NCBI GenBank assembly: GCA_946616385.1 | Contig: CAMOIZ010000019.1 | Location: 1 to 14,118, forward strand | Length of the DNA: 14,118 bases | Direction: 5' to 3' | Origin: an uncultured Bacteroidales bacterium | GTDB taxonomy: Bacteria; Bacteroidota; Bacteroidia; Bacteroidales; UBA932 | Shown here: positions 5,060 through 12,918 of the stretch, in pieces | How positions within the stretch are numbered: position 1 is the first letter of the stretch | Layout of the letters: the number at the start of each line of letters is the position of its first letter | The notes under the pieces: model-generated | What the model saw: the letters and a program-made list of their open reading frames with translations, nothing else | What the model was told of the DNA's origin: nothing | The model's database searches: none | Made by a program: the position numbers and the translations under genes

Positions 5060-7528
5060 GTGGAAGACAGAATTCAGAAATTGGAAGCGAAACTGGGTTT
5101 CGACCGCATCCGGTCGATGATCGCCGACCGTTGCAGCACCGATTACGCAAGCACCAGGGTGATGGAGGAGGAGTTCAGCACCGATCCGGTTAAAATCCGC
5201 CGCAGGCTGGTCCTCACCGACGAAATGCGCCTGGTCCTCATGTTCGAGGAAGGATTCCCTACTACCGGTTACATCGACGCCATCCCCTTCCTGGAACCCC
5301 TGCAGAACGATGGCACGCGCATCGACGTGCTCAGTCTCGGAAAACTCAAGACCATTCTCGACACCACCCGCCGCATCGTGCACTTCTTCGGCACGGTGAA
5401 AGACGGCGTCTACCCCAATCTGAAAGGGCTTGCACGCAGTATAAACACCTTCCCGGAAGTTCTCAGGCGCATCGAGCAGATACTCGACAAGTACGGCGAC
5501 ATCAAGGACTCCGCGTCCGACACCCTCTTCGACATACGCAAGACTCTCCGCAGCAAGGAAGGAGCCGTTTCAAAGAAGGCGGCGTCCATTCTCGCACAGG
5601 CGCAGGCCGCAGGGCTCTCGGACGCCGAAGCCGGAGTCACCGTGCGCGAAGGCAAGTATCTGATTCCCGTGGCCAGTTCGGCCAAACGCAAACTCAGCGG
5701 CTTCGTCTATGGGGAATCCGCCACAGGCAAGACATCCTACATAGAGCCCGCCGAACTCATCGAACTCGAGAACGAGATAGCGGAACTGCATTTTGCGGAG
5801 TCGCGCGAAATCGAACGCATCCTCCTGGAATTCACCGAATTCCTCCGTCCCTACGTGCCCGAACTTCTGGCAGGAGCCGCATTTGTCGGAGAAATCGACT
5901 TCCTGATGGCCAAGGCCCGCACGGCTCTGGACCTGCGCGCCGGCATGCCTGTGATCGCCGACGACGGATCCCTGAGTCTTCGCAAAGCCCGCCATCCACT
6001 GTTGGAAAAGGCCCTCGCCAAGGAAGGACGCAGCATCGTGCCACAAACCGTGATGCTGACTCCCGCGAAGCACATCCTGCTGATCTCCGGCCCCAACGCC
6101 GGCGGCAAGTCCGTCTGCCTGAAAACGGTCGGACTGCTGCAGTACATGTTCCAGTGGGGAATGTTGATTCCCACCTCCGAAAGCTCGGAACTGCCTGTAT
6201 TCGAACGCATTGCGGTGAGCATCGGCGACGACCAGTCGCTCGAAAACGACCTCAGCACCTACTCGTCATTCCTTGCCGACATGCGCGAAATGCTCGCACA
6301 TGCGGACGCGCGCACGCTCGTACTTATAGATGAATTCGGTTCCGGAACGGAGCCTGCCGCCGGAGGAGCGATCGCGGAAGCCATCCTTTCCGAACTCGAC
6401 AAGCGCGGAGTCTACGGAGTGATCACCACCCACTACACCAATCTCAAACTCTACGCATCCGGCGACTCCACCGGCGTGGTGAACGGAGCCATGCTCTTCG
6501 ATGCAGCCCGCATCGAGCCGCTCTTCCAACTCGAGACCGGGCTCCCCGGCAACTCCTTCGCATTCGAACTGGCCCGGAAGATGGGCCTGCCCGAAACCAT
6601 AGTTCACGACGCGGAGACCCGTGCCGGAGAAGAATACGTGGGCATCGAGCGCAACCTGCGCAAGATCGTGCGGCGGCGCAAGGCCCTCGACGAGAAACTT
6701 CAGAAGGTAAAGAGCACCGACAAGGCCCTGGAAGGCCTGACCGCCAGGTACCAGAAGGAGCTCGAAGATATACGCGACCAGAAGAAGAAGATTCTGGAGA
6801 GCGCCCGTCAGGAGGCGGAAGACATAGTGAAGGGAGCCGGTAAACAGGTGGAGCGCACCATACGCGAAATCAAGGAAAGCCAGGCCGACAAGGAGCGCAC
6901 TAAGACTGCGCGTCAGGAACTGCAGGGTTTCCTCGGCGCCCTCGAACAGAAGAAAACCAAAGACGAATACATCGACCGCAAGATAGAGAAACTCCAGAAG
7001 AAACAAACCCGCAAGGCCCCTTCCTCCGACTCTCCGGCTCCGGTACAGAAACAAGGGCCGCTGAAAGTGGGAGAGAAGGTAAAAGTGATCAGTTCCGGAA
7101 TGGTGGGCGAAGTTTCCAGGGTTTCTTCCAAATCGGTGACGGTGATCATTGGCAGCATCAGCAGCACCATGGCTCCGGACGCCCTGGAAAGGATTTCATC
7201 CAATGAATTCAGGGAACTTTCCCGCAAGACTTTCAGCAAGCCGCAGCAGAGGGTGGATGCCAACATCACATCCCGCAAACTCAGTTTCAAACCCGAGATC
7301 GACCTGCGCGGAGCACGCCTGCAGGAAGCGCTCGAGGCGGTCATGCACTACTGCGACGACGCCCAGATGCTGGGCATACACAGCGTGCGCATCATTCACG
7401 GCAAAGGCACCGGAGTGCTGCGCGAAGAGATACAGAAATACCTCCGCACCGTGCCCGGAGTGACGTCGGTGACCGACGAAGACATACGCCACGGCGGCAC
7501 GGGAGTGACCATAGTCAGTTTTGAGTGA
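5060..7528 (+). CDS. mutS2: MutS2 family ATPase/endonuclease with Smr domain
   Basis: An 822-aa protein starting at GTG, 3 nt after cdaA. After the MutS-like core and lever region comes the ABC-type ATPase: Walker A GPNAGGKS at 344-351 and Walker B LIDEFGSGTE with D424-E425. Then follow a long Lys/Glu-rich coiled coil (about 515-660), a KOW-like segment (about 668-705) and a C-terminal Smr nuclease domain with DLRG at 748-751 and HGKGTG at 780-785. It lacks the mismatch-recognition domain of MutS. Family members suppress homologous recombination by cutting branched DNA (Helicobacter, Thermus) or act on collided ribosomes (Bacillus subtilis); the sequence cannot choose between these. All key motifs are present. 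Confidence 0.96.
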   Translation: MEDRIQKLEAKLGFDRIRSMIADRCSTDYASTRVMEEEFSTDPVKIRRRLVLTDEMRLVLMFEEGFPTTGYIDAIPFLEPLQNDGTRIDVLSLGKLKTILDTTRRIVHFFGTVKDGVYPNLKGLARSINTFPEVLRRIEQILDKYGDIKDSASDTLFDIRKTLRSKEGAVSKKAASILAQAQAAGLSDAEAGVTVREGKYLIPVASSAKRKLSGFVYGESATGKTSYIEPAELIELENEIAELHFAESREIERILLEFTEFLRPYVPELLAGAAFVGEIDFLMAKARTALDLRAGMPVIADDGSLSLRKARHPLLEKALAKEGRSIVPQTVMLTPAKHILLISGPNAGGKSVCLKTVGLLQYMFQWGMLIPTSESSELPVFERIAVSIGDDQSLENDLSTYSSFLADMREMLAHADARTLVLIDEFGSGTEPAAGGAIAEAILSELDKRGVYGVITTHYTNLKLYASGDSTGVVNGAMLFDAARIEPLFQLETGLPGNSFAFELARKMGLPETIVHDAETRAGEEYVGIERNLRKIVRRRKALDEKLQKVKSTDKALEGLTARYQKELEDIRDQKKKILESARQEAEDIVKGAGKQVERTIREIKESQADKERTKTARQELQGFLGALEQKKTKDEYIDRKIEKLQKKQTRKAPSSDSPAPVQKQGPLKVGEKVKVISSGMVGEVSRVSSKSVTVIIGSISSTMAPDALERISSNEFRELSRKTFSKPQQRVDANITSRKLSFKPEIDLRGARLQEALEAVMHYCDDAQMLGIHSVRIIHGKGTGVLREEIQKYLRTVPGVTSVTDEDIRHGGTGVTIVSFE

Positions 7529-7893
7529 TGGACGCTGTCGGCAAACGTGGAGAAGATGCGGCCTGCCTTTGGCTGGCGGAAGAAGGGCACACGGTGCTGG
7601 AACGCAACTGGCGCGGCGGGCATCAGGAGATAGATGTCATTTCCGCCGACCGGAAGGGCCTGCATTTTGTAGAGGTAAAGACACGGAAGGCACCCGTGGC
7701 GGCAGACCCCCTGGTGAACATTACGGCGGCCAAACAGAAGAACCTGGTGAAGGCCGCGCTCAAATACCTGCACTCGTCCGGACGCAGGTTCGCCGATGCA
7801 GAAGTAAACTTCGACGTGATTACCGTCGTACTTGATAACGATACCACATACATTCAATATTACCCACAAGCTTTTATACCAATTTATGACTGA
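7528..7893 (+). CDS. YraN / UPF0102 family nuclease-like protein
   Basis: A 121-aa protein of the UPF0102 (YraN) family, whose function is not established. It has a PD-(D/E)xK nuclease-like fold. Visible signatures are GKRGEDAA near the N-terminus, EIDVI with Asp36, and FVEVKTR with Glu49 and Lys51, which would form the metal-binding catalytic core. The ATG at 7528 overlaps the mutS2 TGA by one base (TGATG); a GTG at 7525 is an alternative start one codon upstream. The 3' end overlaps the next gene by 8 nt. Being coupled to mutS2 is compatible with a DNA-processing role, but that is inference. Confidence 0.9.
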   Translation: MDAVGKRGEDAACLWLAEEGHTVLERNWRGGHQEIDVISADRKGLHFVEVKTRKAPVAADPLVNITAAKQKNLVKAALKYLHSSGRRFADAEVNFDVITVVLDNDTTYIQYYPQAFIPIYD

Positions 7894-8974
7894 CCATAGA
7901 TATTGCGTGATACTCGCCGGAGGCATCGGCACCAGATTCTGGCCTGTAAGCAGGGAATACAAGCCCAAGCAGTTCCTCAAGGTTTGGAATCAGGAAAAAA
8001 GTTTCATCCGCTACACCTTCGAGCGTATGGCCCGCAGCATTCCGGTAGAAAACATCCTTGTAGCCACGCTGGACAAATACAAGGAATTGGTGCAGGAGCA
8101 TCTCCCGGAATTGCCGGAAGAGAACATCATACTCGAACCTTATGGCAGGAATACCGCACCCACCATTGCATACACTGCGCAGATTCTGATGGACAAGGAT
8201 CCCGATGCGGTGATGGTCGCCGTCCCTTCCGACCACGACATCTGCGACAACGCCATGTTCGACAAGAACATAGTTCGCGCCCTGGAATACGCGTCGGAGC
8301 ACGACATCCTTCTTACCATGGGCATCGTGCCTTCGCGGCCGGACACCAATTTCGGTTATGTGCAGGTGGCGGGAGGCAGCGACGCCTGGTCGCTGGGAGA
8401 TCCCGTCAAGGCCAAGACTTTTACTGAAAAACCGGACGCAGAGCTTGCCAGGGTTTTCTTCGACAGCGGAGAATTCCTTTGGAACAGCGGCATCTTTTTC
8501 TGGAAGGCCAAGGTTGTGCTCGCAGAGATGCGCAAGTGCTGCCCGGAACTCATGAACCTCTGGCAAGACTGGAGTACGACCACCGACAAGGAAGCCCTGG
8601 TAGAAAGAGCTTATTCCGACAGCATCCGCATCTCCATCGATTATGCCCTGATGGAAAAATCAGACAATGTCTGGGTATTCCCGGCGAAATTCATTTGGAG
8701 CGACATAGGCAGCTGGAGCACTCTGTATGAAGCATCGGCCAACCCCGACGATAACAACAACGCTATTTCGCTGGAAGGCAGGAGCATCATAAACAACGTC
8801 TCCGGATCCGTAATCTACGGAGCGGAGAGCAACAAGCTCACGGTGGTTCAGGACCTGAAAGATTTCATGGTCATCGACAGCGACAAAGTGCTGCTTGTGT
8901 GCCCGCGCGACGACAATAAGATGCAGGAGATTCTCTCGCAGCTAGCCCTGCCAGAATACAGCGATTTCAAATAA
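7886..8974 (+). CDS. manC: Mannose-1-phosphate guanylyltransferase
   Basis: Makes GDP-mannose from GTP and mannose 1-phosphate, the precursor for mannose, fucose and related residues in surface polysaccharides and glycoproteins. The 362-aa protein has the nucleotidyltransferase signature LAGGIGTRFWPVSREYKPKQ (10-29). It also has EPYGRNTAPTIA (84-95), PSDH (114-117), FTEKPD (179-184) and WNSGIF (199-204). It is the single-domain form, without the C-terminal phosphomannose isomerase cupin of the long ManC/AlgA enzymes, so the symbol is only approximate. The ATG at 7886 is chosen because the signature begins 9 residues later; a TTG 54 nt upstream would add an unsupported extension inside yraN. 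It overlaps yraN by 8 nt. Confidence 0.94.
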   Translation: MTDHRYCVILAGGIGTRFWPVSREYKPKQFLKVWNQEKSFIRYTFERMARSIPVENILVATLDKYKELVQEHLPELPEENIILEPYGRNTAPTIAYTAQILMDKDPDAVMVAVPSDHDICDNAMFDKNIVRALEYASEHDILLTMGIVPSRPDTNFGYVQVAGGSDAWSLGDPVKAKTFTEKPDAELARVFFDSGEFLWNSGIFFWKAKVVLAEMRKCCPELMNLWQDWSTTTDKEALVERAYSDSIRISIDYALMEKSDNVWVFPAKFIWSDIGSWSTLYEASANPDDNNNAISLEGRSIINNVSGSVIYGAESNKLTVVQDLKDFMVIDSDKVLLVCPRDDNKMQEILSQLALPEYSDFK

Positions 8975-8981
8975 TTGCACG

Positions 8982-9965
8982 ATGATAGACTACAATCTGT
9001 TCGAAGACATACTTGGTTTCGACTCGACTTCCGGAAAGGAAAGGCCGCTGGCCGAGTTCCTGTCCAGAAGGCTGAAAGCGCCCAAGGTGGAAACCTTCGA
9101 GGTCGGCGACGGCACCCTCAACCTGCTGTTTAGTTGGGGCGTGCCCAAGGTTGTGTTCTGCACCCACATGGACACCGTGCCGCCCTACATCGCTCCGCAC
9201 GTGAAAGACGACGTGGTCACCGGCCGCGGGAGCTGCGATGCCAAAGGGCAGATAATAGCGATGTATACCGCCTGCCAGGAACTTGCCGCAAGCGGACGCG
9301 ACGGCTTTGCCTTGCTGCTGCTGAGCGGCGAGGAAACCGGTTCCTGGGGCGCCAAGGCTTTCGCCCGCCTGCCCTTCAAGGCGGATCTGCTGATTATCGG
9401 CGAGCCGACCGAAAACAAGATGGTGACCGCCTCCAAGGGCACCAAGGCCTACGAGCTGGTGTTCAAGGGGGAAGCCTTCCATTCAGGTTATCCCCAGTTC
9501 GGGCGGAGCGCCGTAGACATGTTCGTCGATTTTGTCGGTGGGCTGAGAGCCAAGGCCTTCCCCTTCGATCCCACCTTGGGAGAGACGACTGTGAACATAG
9601 GCAAATTGCTGAGCGACAATGCCCAGAACATACTAAGCCCGGAACTCAGGTGCAGGGTGTATTTCCGCACCACCTTCGCCTCCGACGCCCAGGTGCACGA
9701 ATGGATGATGAACTCCGTGCCCGGCGACGGCGTAAGCGTCCGCTTCGTGGGAGGAGACATCCCCTCGGCATATACCGTTTTCGAGGGCTTCCCCAGCGGG
9801 CCGGTCGCTTTCGGCAGCGACGCCCCGCACCTGACGAACTTCCGCCGCAAGATCATCTGCGGCCCCGGCAGCATCCGCTTCGCCCACCGCGACGACGAGC
9901 ACGTGCTGACCGCCGACCTGGAACAGGCCGTCCGCAACTATATCCGATTCTTTGAGTTGGCCTAG
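8982..9965 (+). CDS. M20 family zinc metallohydrolase (ArgE/DapE-like)
   Basis: A 327-aa co-catalytic zinc amidohydrolase. The expected residues are all present: His62 and Asp64 in THMDTVP, bridging Asp86 in GRGSCDAKG, catalytic Glu117 with Glu118 in SGEETGS, Glu141 in IGEPT, and His302 near the C-terminus (FAHRDDEH). His167 in the AFHSGYP segment marks the inserted lid/dimerisation domain. The family includes acetylornithine, succinyl-diaminopimelate and acetyl-lysine deacetylases and some dipeptidases. Deacetylation in arginine or lysine biosynthesis is plausible, but the substrate cannot be read from sequence. It starts 7 nt after manC, is last in the operon, and its TAG lies in the same CTAG as the stop of the convergent asd. 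Confidence 0.9.
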   Translation: MIDYNLFEDILGFDSTSGKERPLAEFLSRRLKAPKVETFEVGDGTLNLLFSWGVPKVVFCTHMDTVPPYIAPHVKDDVVTGRGSCDAKGQIIAMYTACQELAASGRDGFALLLLSGEETGSWGAKAFARLPFKADLLIIGEPTENKMVTASKGTKAYELVFKGEAFHSGYPQFGRSAVDMFVDFVGGLRAKAFPFDPTLGETTVNIGKLLSDNAQNILSPELRCRVYFRTTFASDAQVHEWMMNSVPGDGVSVRFVGGDIPSAYTVFEGFPSGPVAFGSDAPHLTNFRRKIICGPGSIRFAHRDDEHVLTADLEQAVRNYIRFFELA

Positions 9966-11011
9966 ATCAGGCCCTTTTCGAGAAGGAGCTGGGCGATCTG
10001 GACGGCGTTGGTGGCTGCGCCTTTGCGGATATTGTCGCTGACGCACCAGAAGTTGAAGGTATTCGGCTGGCTGAAATCCTCGCGGATGCGCCCCACGAAC
10101 ACATCATCCTTGCCCCAGGCGTAAAGCGGCATGGGATATACGTTGTGCGAAGGATCATCCAGCACGGTAACCCCGGGCTCGGAAGCCATCAGGCTGCGGA
10201 TCTGCGCGATGGTGAAGGGCTTGCGCGTTTCCACATTGATACTTTCGGAGTGACCGCCCTGCACCGGCACGCGCACGGTGGTGGCAGTGACGGCGATACT
10301 ATCGTCGCGCAGTATCTTCTTGGTCTCGTTCACCATCTTCATCTCCTCCTTGGTGTAACCGTTGTCGAGAAAGGAATCGATGTGCGGGAGTATGTTCTGG
10401 TCGATGGGATAGGGGTAGACGGCGGGATACTCGCCCCAGTGTCCGAGGGAGGTCGCCGGAGCCAGCGGATCCCCTTCCGGCCTTTCCTTCTCCGCTATGC
10501 CGCGTTCGGTGTTCATCTGGGCGATAGCCTTGTAGCCGGTGCCGGTGACGCTTTGGTAGGTGGATACCACTATGCGCTTGATTCCCAGCTCTTTATGTAT
10601 GGGGGCGAGGGGCAGAACCATCTGGATGGTTGAGCAGTTGGGGTTGGCTATGATGTAGTCGTCGGCAGTGAGCACGTCGCCGTTGATCTCGGGCACGACC
10701 AGCTTCTTCGTGGCATCCATACGCCAGAAGGATGAGTTGTCGACCACGCGGCAGCCTGCGGCGGCGAAGAGCGGCGCAAGCTGATGCGAGGTTTCCCCTC
10801 CGGCACTGAAAAGGGCGAGTTGCGGCTTCGCGGCGATGGCATCTTCGGCAGATACCACCGTCCACTCGCGGCCCTTGAAACTCACTTTGCGGCCGACGGA
10901 CTTCTCCGATGCCACCGGAATGAGTTCGTCAACCGGGAAATCCCTTTCTTCCAAAACCTGCAACATTCTTGTGCCAACCAGACCCGTGGCACCTACGAGA
11001 GCTACTTTCAT
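9962..11011 (-). CDS. asd: Aspartate-semialdehyde dehydrogenase
   Basis: NADPH-dependent reduction of aspartyl phosphate to aspartate semialdehyde, the second step of the aspartate pathway to lysine/diaminopimelate, threonine and methionine. The 349-aa protein opens with the Rossmann motif KVALVGATGLVG. It has the active-site Cys126 in NPNCSTIQ, the STYQSVTGTG segment (150-159), Arg247 and the catalytic His254 in VPVQGGHSESINVE. The start at 11011 is chosen because it begins exactly at the Rossmann strand and a TATATTTG promoter element lies 15 nt upstream. A longer reading from 11092 would run into the divergent gene. Its pathway partner thrA lies about 2 kb away on the same strand. Confidence 0.97.
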   Translation of the reverse strand: MKVALVGATGLVGTRMLQVLEERDFPVDELIPVASEKSVGRKVSFKGREWTVVSAEDAIAAKPQLALFSAGGETSHQLAPLFAAAGCRVVDNSSFWRMDATKKLVVPEINGDVLTADDYIIANPNCSTIQMVLPLAPIHKELGIKRIVVSTYQSVTGTGYKAIAQMNTERGIAEKERPEGDPLAPATSLGHWGEYPAVYPYPIDQNILPHIDSFLDNGYTKEEMKMVNETKKILRDDSIAVTATTVRVPVQGGHSESINVETRKPFTIAQIRSLMASEPGVTVLDDPSHNVYPMPLYAWGKDDVFVGRIREDFSQPNTFNFWCVSDNIRKGAATNAVQIAQLLLEKGLI

Positions 11012-11013
11012 AA

Positions 11014-11045
11014 TTTCAATTTTATACAAATATAATGTAATTTTG
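11014..11045 (+). promoter_or_regulatory. Putative promoter of the outer membrane protein gene
   Basis: TTTC (11014-11017), a 20-nt spacer, then TAATTTTG (11038-11045). The -7 element matches TAnnTTTG fully and the -33 differs from TTTG at one base. The start codon follows after only 4 nt, so transcription should begin at or next to the ATG. Confidence 0.6.
11027..11034 (-). promoter_or_regulatory. Putative -7 element of the asd promoter
   Basis: Minus strand TATATTTG matches TAnnTTTG and ends 15 nt before the asd ATG. The nearest -33-like sequence, TTTC at 11055-11052 (17-nt spacer), lies inside the divergent coding region. The element overlaps the region used by the opposing promoter. Confidence 0.6.
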
Positions 11046-11049
11046 CAAT

Positions 11050-11766
11050 ATGAAACGACTTGTACTGGCACTTTCGGCCATCGCTGCAGCACTTACGGCG
11101 GGGGCGCAAGAATTCCGCATAGACGGCTCGGTGGAGCTGTATTCATCCTATATCTGGCGAGGCGACAAGGTCTGCGGAACGCAGTTCTCGCCGTCGGTGA
11201 GTTTCAATTACGGCGGATGGACGCTGCAGAGTTTCGGTTTTCTGGCGATAGACGGCAGTTACAAGGAGATAGACTGGGATCTCTATTACAGCTACAAGGA
11301 CTTTTCATTTCATTTCGCGGACTATTTCTATCACGGCAGCAGCTACACCGCGCCGGAGAATTACTTCAATTTCAAGAAAGGAGAAAGCACGCACGTGCTG
11401 GAAGGGATAGTATGCTATGAGCCTGAAAGACTGCCGATTGCAGCAAGATGGTTCACCTTCGTATTCGGCAGCTGGCTGCCGCAAGCCGACGGAAGCCTAG
11501 GAAGGAATACATTTTCGTCTTATCTGGAGCTGGAAGCATATCACAAATTTGAGAATGGAGGAAAACTCTCGCTCTTCTGCGGTTCCAGCGTGCTGAAGGG
11601 CGCCTACACCAACTACACCCGCGACTTTGCGGTGATCCACATCGAGCTCCGCTACACCCGCGACCTCGACATCGCCGGCGCAGCCGTTCCAGTGACCGCC
11701 TCATATACAATTAACCCCTACGCGCACACGAGCTACCTCAATGCAGGCGTAGGGATCAGGTTCTAA
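11050..11766 (+). CDS. Putative outer membrane beta-barrel protein
   Basis: Function not recognised with certainty. The 238-aa protein has a clear signal peptide (residues 1-20, MKRLVLALSAIAAALTAGAQ). The mature part is rich in aromatic residues and glycine, in alternating strands, and ends in Phe, as many outer membrane barrels do. The SVELYSSYIWRG segment (27-38) followed by a proline-containing strand resembles the start of the TorF/Gcw_chp family of putative porins, so a distant relationship is possible. It is transcribed alone, divergently from asd with only 38 bp between the start codons, and its stop lies 7 bp from that of the convergent downstream gene. No substrate can be proposed. 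Confidence 0.7.
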   Translation: MKRLVLALSAIAAALTAGAQEFRIDGSVELYSSYIWRGDKVCGTQFSPSVSFNYGGWTLQSFGFLAIDGSYKEIDWDLYYSYKDFSFHFADYFYHGSSYTAPENYFNFKKGESTHVLEGIVCYEPERLPIAARWFTFVFGSWLPQADGSLGRNTFSSYLELEAYHKFENGGKLSLFCGSSVLKGAYTNYTRDFAVIHIELRYTRDLDIAGAAVPVTASYTINPYAHTSYLNAGVGIRF

Positions 11767-11790
11767 TGGCTATTTAGAAGGCTATAGCCA
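11767..11790. terminator. Hairpin at convergent gene ends
   Basis: TGGCTAT (11767-11773) and ATAGCCA (11784-11790) form a perfect 7-bp stem with a 10-nt loop, directly after the stop of the plus-strand gene and overlapping the end of the minus-strand gene. No T-tract follows on either strand. A bidirectional terminator is the likely role from position, but it is not shown. Confidence 0.35.
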
Positions 11791-12208
11791 GGCCAATGCC
11801 GTTTTCGGACAGTTGGAAATTGTGCTCGGATACGAGCTTTCTTATCTTGCTGTTGCCGATAATCATCATTGTTATGCCGGTTACGGCAACCCCGGCACAG
11901 AAGCCATAAAAATACGGTCGGCCAAACGTCGGTTCTTCATCACCGATTATTGCATTGATGTTGTTCGATAATTGGCAAATAGGGGTAACAACTCCACACA
12001 TCGTAAGAAATCCCCCCAAGTAAAAAAGGTTACGATTCTTCTCGAATTTGACCGTTGTTTCCGGATCGAAATAATTATGGAGATCCCATGGTTCCACCGA
12101 CTGACCGCCAACGGTCAGGCCGTCCCTATGATTATAGTCCATGACCTGGCCGTTGCAAATAAATGCAGCAACCAGGAACGCCAGAATCACAAAACAGATC
12201 TTCTTCAT
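11774..12208 (-). CDS. Hypothetical exported/membrane protein
   Basis: Not recognised. The 144-aa protein has an N-terminal signal sequence (about 1-21, MKKICFVILAFLVAAFICNG). There are two further hydrophobic, Gly-rich segments at about 61-79 and 100-118, separated by a short polar stretch, and a final GIGLAIAF that resembles the last strand of a small barrel or a membrane-associated tail. The cysteine in the signal region (AFIC) does not fit a lipobox well. Its ATG overlaps the TGA of the preceding lipoprotein gene in an ATGA, so the two are almost certainly cotranslated. GC content is visibly lower than in asd or thrA. Confidence 0.7.
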   Translation of the reverse strand: MKKICFVILAFLVAAFICNGQVMDYNHRDGLTVGGQSVEPWDLHNYFDPETTVKFEKNRNLFYLGGFLTMCGVVTPICQLSNNINAIIGDEEPTFGRPYFYGFCAGVAVTGITMMIIGNSKIRKLVSEHNFQLSENGIGLAIAF

Positions 12209-12918
12209 TTTTGTTCTATCAATTCCATGGTTTTACAAGCGGCCCTGCCGGCGAAAGCAGAAACTTCGAACAAATAAGGATTGGGGCCAAGAAATCCCTC
12301 CTGAAAACTGGTTTCCACATAATAGTCCTTACCCATTTCGATGTCCAGATCCACAGAAATTCTTCGCCCTCCATATGCCCAGACCGTGTGTTTGCCGCTT
12401 TCATAAAAACGTATCTCCGTCATCGTTTTCGGAGCAGACCAGAACACCCATCTGTTATCGATGTTAACATTGTATTCAAACCCTTCCATCAAAGGATACC
12501 TGTAAATCCATACCGAGGCATATTCCGGATGGGATGACACGGAGGTTACAGCGCCAATGGCCGTTGCCGGCAGCTTGTATACATCTCCCTTGATGCTATG
12601 TTTGCTGGTATAATAGTTTGGGGCCTTATGCTCCCAGATAAAGACCGCATTGCCTCCGACTTCCCTTACTTTCTGCCTGGCAAGCTCAAGGACTTTGTCA
12701 TATGTCCCCTTTTTAACTGGGGTATAGGTCCGGGAAGAAACATCGATGGTGGCAATGGGCTCCAAGCCCTTCGGTATGCTTTCCGCATCGTCCAGCAAGA
12801 GCACTTCGCCATTATACTCTCCCAAAGGCTCCGATGCCAGTTGCATGGTAACCTTAGGGGAGCATGAAAAAGAAAGCGCCGCCGTCAATAAAATGACTGA
12901 TGGATATATTATCTTCAT
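12205..12918 (-). CDS. Hypothetical lipoprotein, possible C-terminal DUF2846-like domain
   Basis: A 237-aa predicted lipoprotein: MKIIYPSVILLTAALSFSC ends in a lipobox-like LSFSC with Cys19 as the lipidated residue. The ATG at 12918 is preferred over one five codons upstream because it gives the cleaner signal peptide. The first half (about 20-125) includes VREVGGNAVFIWEH and a later KGDVYKL, a pattern seen in small Bacteroidota lipoproteins. The second half (about 130-230) has WIYRY, a GKHTVWAYGG segment and GKDYYVE, suggesting a DUF2846-like fold. Function unknown. It begins 37 nt after thrA with a near-match -7 element (TACGTTTTG, 12949-12941) between, and overlaps the next gene by 4 nt. 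Confidence 0.75.
   Translation of the reverse strand: MKIIYPSVILLTAALSFSCSPKVTMQLASEPLGEYNGEVLLLDDAESIPKGLEPIATIDVSSRTYTPVKKGTYDKVLELARQKVREVGGNAVFIWEHKAPNYYTSKHSIKGDVYKLPATAIGAVTSVSSHPEYASVWIYRYPLMEGFEYNVNIDNRWVFWSAPKTMTEIRFYESGKHTVWAYGGRRISVDLDIEMGKDYYVETSFQEGFLGPNPYLFEVSAFAGRAACKTMELIEQK

Noticed and set aside
4151..5383. Minus-strand open frames opposite cdaA and the start of mutS2
   Set aside because: They lie opposite genes with intact catalytic motifs and translate to compositionally odd peptides without domains.
6266..7054. Minus-strand 262-codon open frame antisense to mutS2
   Set aside because: Its hydrophobic Leu/Val-rich product is what the antisense of a Lys/Glu-rich coiled coil gives; no independent support.
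7832..7885. TTG start for the mannose-1-phosphate guanylyltransferase
   Set aside because: The upstream codons lie inside yraN and encode no conserved sequence; the ATG at 7886 is right before the enzyme signature.
9134..9955. Plus-strand 273-codon frame inside the M20 hydrolase gene
   Set aside because: It is an Arg-rich +1/+2 frame shadow of the real gene, whose zinc ligands are all in the other frame.
11012..11092. Longer asd start adding 27 residues
   Set aside because: It would begin upstream of the asd promoter element, run through the divergent gene's start, and put a non-homologous extension before the Rossmann strand.
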